Shown here piece by piece: positions 6,812 through 9,377 of a DNA stretch of 9,377 nt. Within the stretch, counting starts at the first letter, position 1; each line of letters begins with the position of its first letter. This stretch comes from Verrucomicrobiia bacterium (lineage in GTDB: Bacteria > Verrucomicrobiota > Verrucomicrobiia > Opitutales > Opitutaceae): assembly GCA_030424825.1 (NCBI GenBank), contig JAUHWE010000139.1, positions 1 to 9,377 on the forward strand. Direction: 5' to 3'. The translations under genes were made by a program, and so were the position numbers. The notes below the pieces were generated by a model. That model had not been told where the DNA came from, made no database searches, and saw only the letters and a list, made by a program, of their open reading frames with translations.

Positions 6812-6835
6812 CGGTGGTCGTGAAACGACACACCG
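6812..6835 (+). promoter_or_regulatory. hairpin between dnaN and the following membrane-protein gene
   Basis: CGGTGGTCGT (6812-6821), loop GAA, then ACGAC, a bulged A and CACCG (6825-6835) form a 10-pair stem with one bulged base. It ends 9 bases before the ATG at 6845, where a ribosome would bind. It could dampen translation of that gene, or act as the end of the dnaN transcript. No T-run follows, which argues against a simple intrinsic terminator. Confidence 0.4.
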
Positions 6836-6844
6836 TCGAATCGA

Positions 6845-7738
6845 ATGGGTATTAACGAAATCATTACCGTGGACGGACAACTTGTAGTCTCTGTACTAAT
6901 TGTTCTTTCAATTGCTCTGAGCTATGCCAACAGCAAACTCAACTCGCTAGTGCTTGGTGTGATGAATCGTTGGGCACGCTGGTTGTGTGTATCGGTTGGA
7001 CTTGCCTTTCTAGTGGACAAGATGGAATGGGCTGATCGTCCTTTTTGGGCTTTAGCGATAATATTCTTCCTTTTCTGGCTTTTGCTGGAAACGCTTTACA
7101 CTTGGGTCGCAATCAGCGCGATGAGCCAAAGCAATATGCCCTTGTTTCCTCGATTTCGCAACAACACTTCTGGTGAAGAATGGCCAGCGCAGAAAAAGCT
7201 AATCGAGCTGAGGCATTGGCTTCGGAAAAACAAATTCAAAAAAGAACAAGCACTTATAGCCAATGTTGGATACGAAATCGATATACGATCTTCAGTCTAC
7301 CAAGATGCAACGGGAACGATAAGAGCCCAAATCCTGTTTGTCCCTCAGAGTAATGGTTTGATTAGCCATTGTATCTCCTTTACGTCAGAGTCTATCGATG
7401 GTGAGCACTTTATTACCGATAATCTGAATACGCCATACGGTGGTTATTATCCGGACAGCTGGGATGTTTGCCGCAAGCCTTGGACTCGAAGTGTGTCTCG
7501 GCTTTTCAAGGCCCATACGAAACGGATCGAAGGGTTCGAACTAGAAAAATACGAGATTGATCCGATTGATGATATCAATCAGCAGCAAGGTGTACTAGAG
7601 CGAATAAATATCGAAGCGGGCTTTTTGGTTCCCCACCACTTGCAAGAGGAAATGGGAAGAATTACCTGGGAAGGTCGGTACCGGGTATGGAAAGAGGTCT
7701 GGCTATTGAACTATTTTGGGCTAAGCGGCAAGGGATAG
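6845..7738 (+). CDS. unrecognised protein with three predicted membrane helices and a C-terminal soluble domain
   Basis: I do not recognise a family for this 297-residue protein. Three hydrophobic helices are visible at about 12-29, 43-58 and 67-91. The loop between the first two is basic (Lys31, Arg42, Arg45), and the loop between the second and third is acidic (DKMEWADRP). By the positive-inside rule the N-terminus would be outside and the remaining about 200 residues in the cytoplasm. That soluble part begins with a Lys/Arg-rich amphipathic helix (about 116-133), then alternating strand-like segments such as RAQILFVPQ (160-168). It has two tryptophan-rich patches, YYPDSWDVCRKPW (201-213) and TWEGRYRVWKEVWLLNYFG (274-292). 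No catalytic motif is evident. The gene follows dnaN by 88 bases with a hairpin between, and ends 12 bases from convergent moaA. By eye its codon use is more AT-rich than that of dnaN. Real coding is likely from the full-length, structured frame. Confidence 0.8.
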   Translation: MGINEIITVDGQLVVSVLIVLSIALSYANSKLNSLVLGVMNRWARWLCVSVGLAFLVDKMEWADRPFWALAIIFFLFWLLLETLYTWVAISAMSQSNMPLFPRFRNNTSGEEWPAQKKLIELRHWLRKNKFKKEQALIANVGYEIDIRSSVYQDATGTIRAQILFVPQSNGLISHCISFTSESIDGEHFITDNLNTPYGGYYPDSWDVCRKPWTRSVSRLFKAHTKRIEGFELEKYEIDPIDDINQQQGVLERINIEAGFLVPHHLQEEMGRITWEGRYRVWKEVWLLNYFGLSGKG

Positions 7739-7750
7739 GACGCTCTTCTA

Positions 7751-8761
7751 CTAGCCTCCAATATAGGACATTTCGATTTTCTTTTTGGAACCTGTAGTTG
7801 CGGATCGCTCTTCGGAGTAGCGATCTTTACGCGCTTTCCAGATACGGGAGATGTATTCAGTCAATTCCAGTTGGCTAGCTCCTGATCTCACAACGCTCTT
7901 CAAGTCGTGGCCAGATGCGGCGAAAAGGCAGGTGAAGAGTTGCCCGTCTGCGGAAAGTCGGGCACGATTGCAATCCGAGCAAAACGGCTTTGTAATCGAG
8001 TTTATAAGGCCAAATTCTGCGGGGATATCAGAGTATCGATAGCGAGCAGCGACCTCACCCTTGTAATTGGGATCGATTGGCTGGAATTTAAATTCCTTCT
8101 CTATTGTATCCAAGATTTCCCTAGCGGATAATACGTCGTTTGAACTCCATTGATTCGAGTTACCCACATCCATATACTCGATGAAGCGGAGTGTGATTCG
8201 CCTGTCTCTGAAGTAGCGAACCATCGGAAGTATTTCTCCTTCGTTCACACCCTTTTTCACAACCATGTTCACCTTGATTTCAAGACCTGCCTTTCGAGCT
8301 GCTTCAATGCCGTCCAATACAGCCTTCGGCTCGCCGCGACCCCCGCTCATCCGTTTAAAGACAATTGGGTCGAGGCCGTCCAAACTGACATTGATCCGAC
8401 TGAGACCGGATTCTTTGAGATCCTTAGCGAATCTCGGGAGCATGGTTCCATTGGTTGTGAGGGAAAGGTCCTTAACGAGAGCTAATTTCGCTAGACGGGC
8501 AACCAGTGAAATCAGGTCTTTTCTGAGTAAAGGTTCCCCACCAGTCAGCCTTATTTTCTCGATACCTAACTCAGCGAAACTATGAGCCAGTGTTAGAATC
8601 TCGTCGTTTGTTAGGATCTCGACTTTTGGCAAAAACGCATAGTCTGGGCCAAAAACCTCTTTCGGCATGCAGTAGGCACAGCGAAAATTGCACTGGTCGG
8701 TCACTGAGATCCGAAGATCTCTCAACGGGCGACCGAGCTGGTCTGTAATTAATTCATCCAT
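7751..8761 (-). CDS. moaA: GTP 3',8-cyclase MoaA (molybdenum cofactor biosynthesis)
   Basis: MoaA is a radical-SAM enzyme that converts GTP to 3',8-cyclo-7,8-dihydro-GTP, the first step of molybdenum cofactor synthesis, with MoaC acting next. The protein has 336 residues, normal for the family. The N-terminal iron-sulfur site is CNFRCAYC (Cys24, Cys28, Cys31), and the SAM-binding TGGEPLLR lies at 73-80. TTNGTML (102-108) and RINVSLDG (122-129) are typical of MoaA. The second iron-sulfur cluster that holds GTP is given by Cys261, Cys264 and Cys278 in CSDCNRAR and FTCLF. The protein ends in the Gly-Gly tail (335-336) that MoaA needs for activity. Its ATG follows the cinA stop codon with no base between, so the two are surely cotranscribed and likely translationally coupled. 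No other moa or moe gene is in the window. Confidence 0.97.
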   Translation of the reverse strand: MDELITDQLGRPLRDLRISVTDQCNFRCAYCMPKEVFGPDYAFLPKVEILTNDEILTLAHSFAELGIEKIRLTGGEPLLRKDLISLVARLAKLALVKDLSLTTNGTMLPRFAKDLKESGLSRINVSLDGLDPIVFKRMSGGRGEPKAVLDGIEAARKAGLEIKVNMVVKKGVNEGEILPMVRYFRDRRITLRFIEYMDVGNSNQWSSNDVLSAREILDTIEKEFKFQPIDPNYKGEVAARYRYSDIPAEFGLINSITKPFCSDCNRARLSADGQLFTCLFAASGHDLKSVVRSGASQLELTEYISRIWKARKDRYSEERSATTGSKKKIEMSYIGG

Positions 8762-9377
8762 TTATGCGCGACTCCTTTGCACATTAATGTCCTCTTGAGT
8801 TTCAGATAGGTCTCTTTTATTAGAAAGAAGTTCCCTACGTAGGAGGTCTAGAGCGGCGTGCAGGGCCCTTTTCTTGGTGGCTAAGCGTCCGCTCTTCCAG
8901 CTGAAACGTCGAGAAAGGGTTCGTTTAGGGGAATGAAGGCCGATGTAGACAGTTCCCACGGGGTCCTTTTCAGTGCCTCCATCGGGGCCCGCGTATCCTG
9001 TTACGCTGAGGGCGTAATCCGTTTCCAGTTTCTTGGCGGCGCCCATTGCCATTGCGATGGAAACCTCTTCACTAACCGCAGAGTATTTTTGTATCAATTC
9101 CTCAGGCACATCTAGCAAGCCAATTTTAGATTGATCACTATAGCTTACAATTGCTCCAAAGAAAAACTCAGAAGAGCCAGGCAGATCGGTAAACGTGTCG
9201 GAAATGAGTCCGCCTGTGCAGCTTTCCGCAGTGGCGAGAGAGAGCCCTTGTTCTTTTAAAAGGCAGGATACCACTTCAACCGCAGTTTGATGCCCGAAGC
9301 ACAAAAAGTCGTCCTGAAGCAGTTCCTTGCAGGTTTCTGCAATTTGCAGAAGTTGAGGTCTATTTTCATCTGTGTCC
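8762..9377 (-). CDS. cinA: CinA, C-terminal part with nicotinamide-nucleotide amidohydrolase domain (partial at 5' end)
   Basis: The frame stays open without interruption to the right edge, so the gene start lies outside the window; 204 codons are visible. Residues from about 33 form the CinA C-terminal domain, which deamidates NMN in the pyridine nucleotide cycle. AESCTGG (visible residues 50-56) carries the serine nucleophile, YSDQSK (79-84) the conserved Tyr and Lys, and TGYAGPDGGT (126-135) the substrate loop, followed by DPVGTVYIG. The 24 codons upstream of the TTG at 9304 fit the linker between the N-terminal MoCF-like domain (COG1058) and this domain in full-length CinA, so I reject 9304 as the start. 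The N-terminal domain, which in studied proteins can act as an ADP-ribose pyrophosphatase, is not visible. The polar C-terminal tail is slightly longer than usual. moaA follows with zero gap. Confidence 0.88.
   Translation of the reverse strand, partial: DTDENRPQLLQIAETCKELLQDDFLCFGHQTAVEVVSCLLKEQGLSLATAESCTGGLISDTFTDLPGSSEFFFGAIVSYSDQSKIGLLDVPEELIQKYSAVSEEVSIAMAMGAAKKLETDYALSVTGYAGPDGGTEKDPVGTVYIGLHSPKRTLSRRFSWKSGRLATKKRALHAALDLLRRELLSNKRDLSETQEDINVQRSRA

Noticed and set aside
8265..8585. A 106-codon frame on the + strand inside moaA, and similar long frames opposite dnaN and cca
   Set aside because: They lie wholly opposite or within well-supported genes and show no family features of their own, so they are shadows of the real frames.

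Overview
The window looks like a piece of ordinary chromosome, with short intergenic gaps and a base composition close to half GC by eye. It carries mostly single-copy housekeeping genes in several short transcription units. The forms of the CCA-adding enzyme, the TalB-type transaldolase and PssA, together with the weak or absent Shine-Dalgarno sequences before most genes, suggest a Gram-negative bacterium. My best guess is Verrucomicrobiota, possibly Opitutae. That placement is an inference from protein style; no marker gene settles it.

Layout, left to right. (1) The first about 200 bases hold at most the tail of an unrecognised gene. (2) A DUF423 small membrane protein and a CCA-adding tRNA nucleotidyltransferase (cca) follow on the + strand, 10 bases apart. 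(3) A 173-base convergent gap holds a pair of related inverted hairpins that looks like a REP/BIME-type intergenic repeat. (4) Transaldolase (tal) lies on the - strand. It is divergent from a SIS-domain sugar-phosphate protein on the + strand, and the gap between them has an operator-like inverted repeat. (5) A RelE/ParE-fold protein without a visible antitoxin sits 31 bases upstream of phosphatidylserine synthase (pssA). (6) An AT-rich gap of about 266 bases with several palindromes precedes dnaN, the DNA polymerase sliding clamp, which here is not beside dnaA. (7) An unrecognised protein with three predicted membrane segments and a soluble domain follows a hairpin. (8) On the - strand, cinA runs off the right edge and is followed with no gap by moaA, converging on the membrane protein gene.

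The genes do not form one pathway. They cover tRNA 3'-end maturation, the pentose phosphate pathway, phospholipid synthesis, replication, NAD salvage or nucleotide clean-up, and molybdenum cofactor synthesis. I see no phage, integrase, insertion sequence, CRISPR array, rRNA or tRNA gene.

I did not find a convincing new multi-gene system. The best leads are the antitoxin-less RelE-fold gene next to pssA, the REP-like hairpin pair between cca and tal, the unknown membrane protein with its leader hairpin, and the palindrome-rich dnaN leader.
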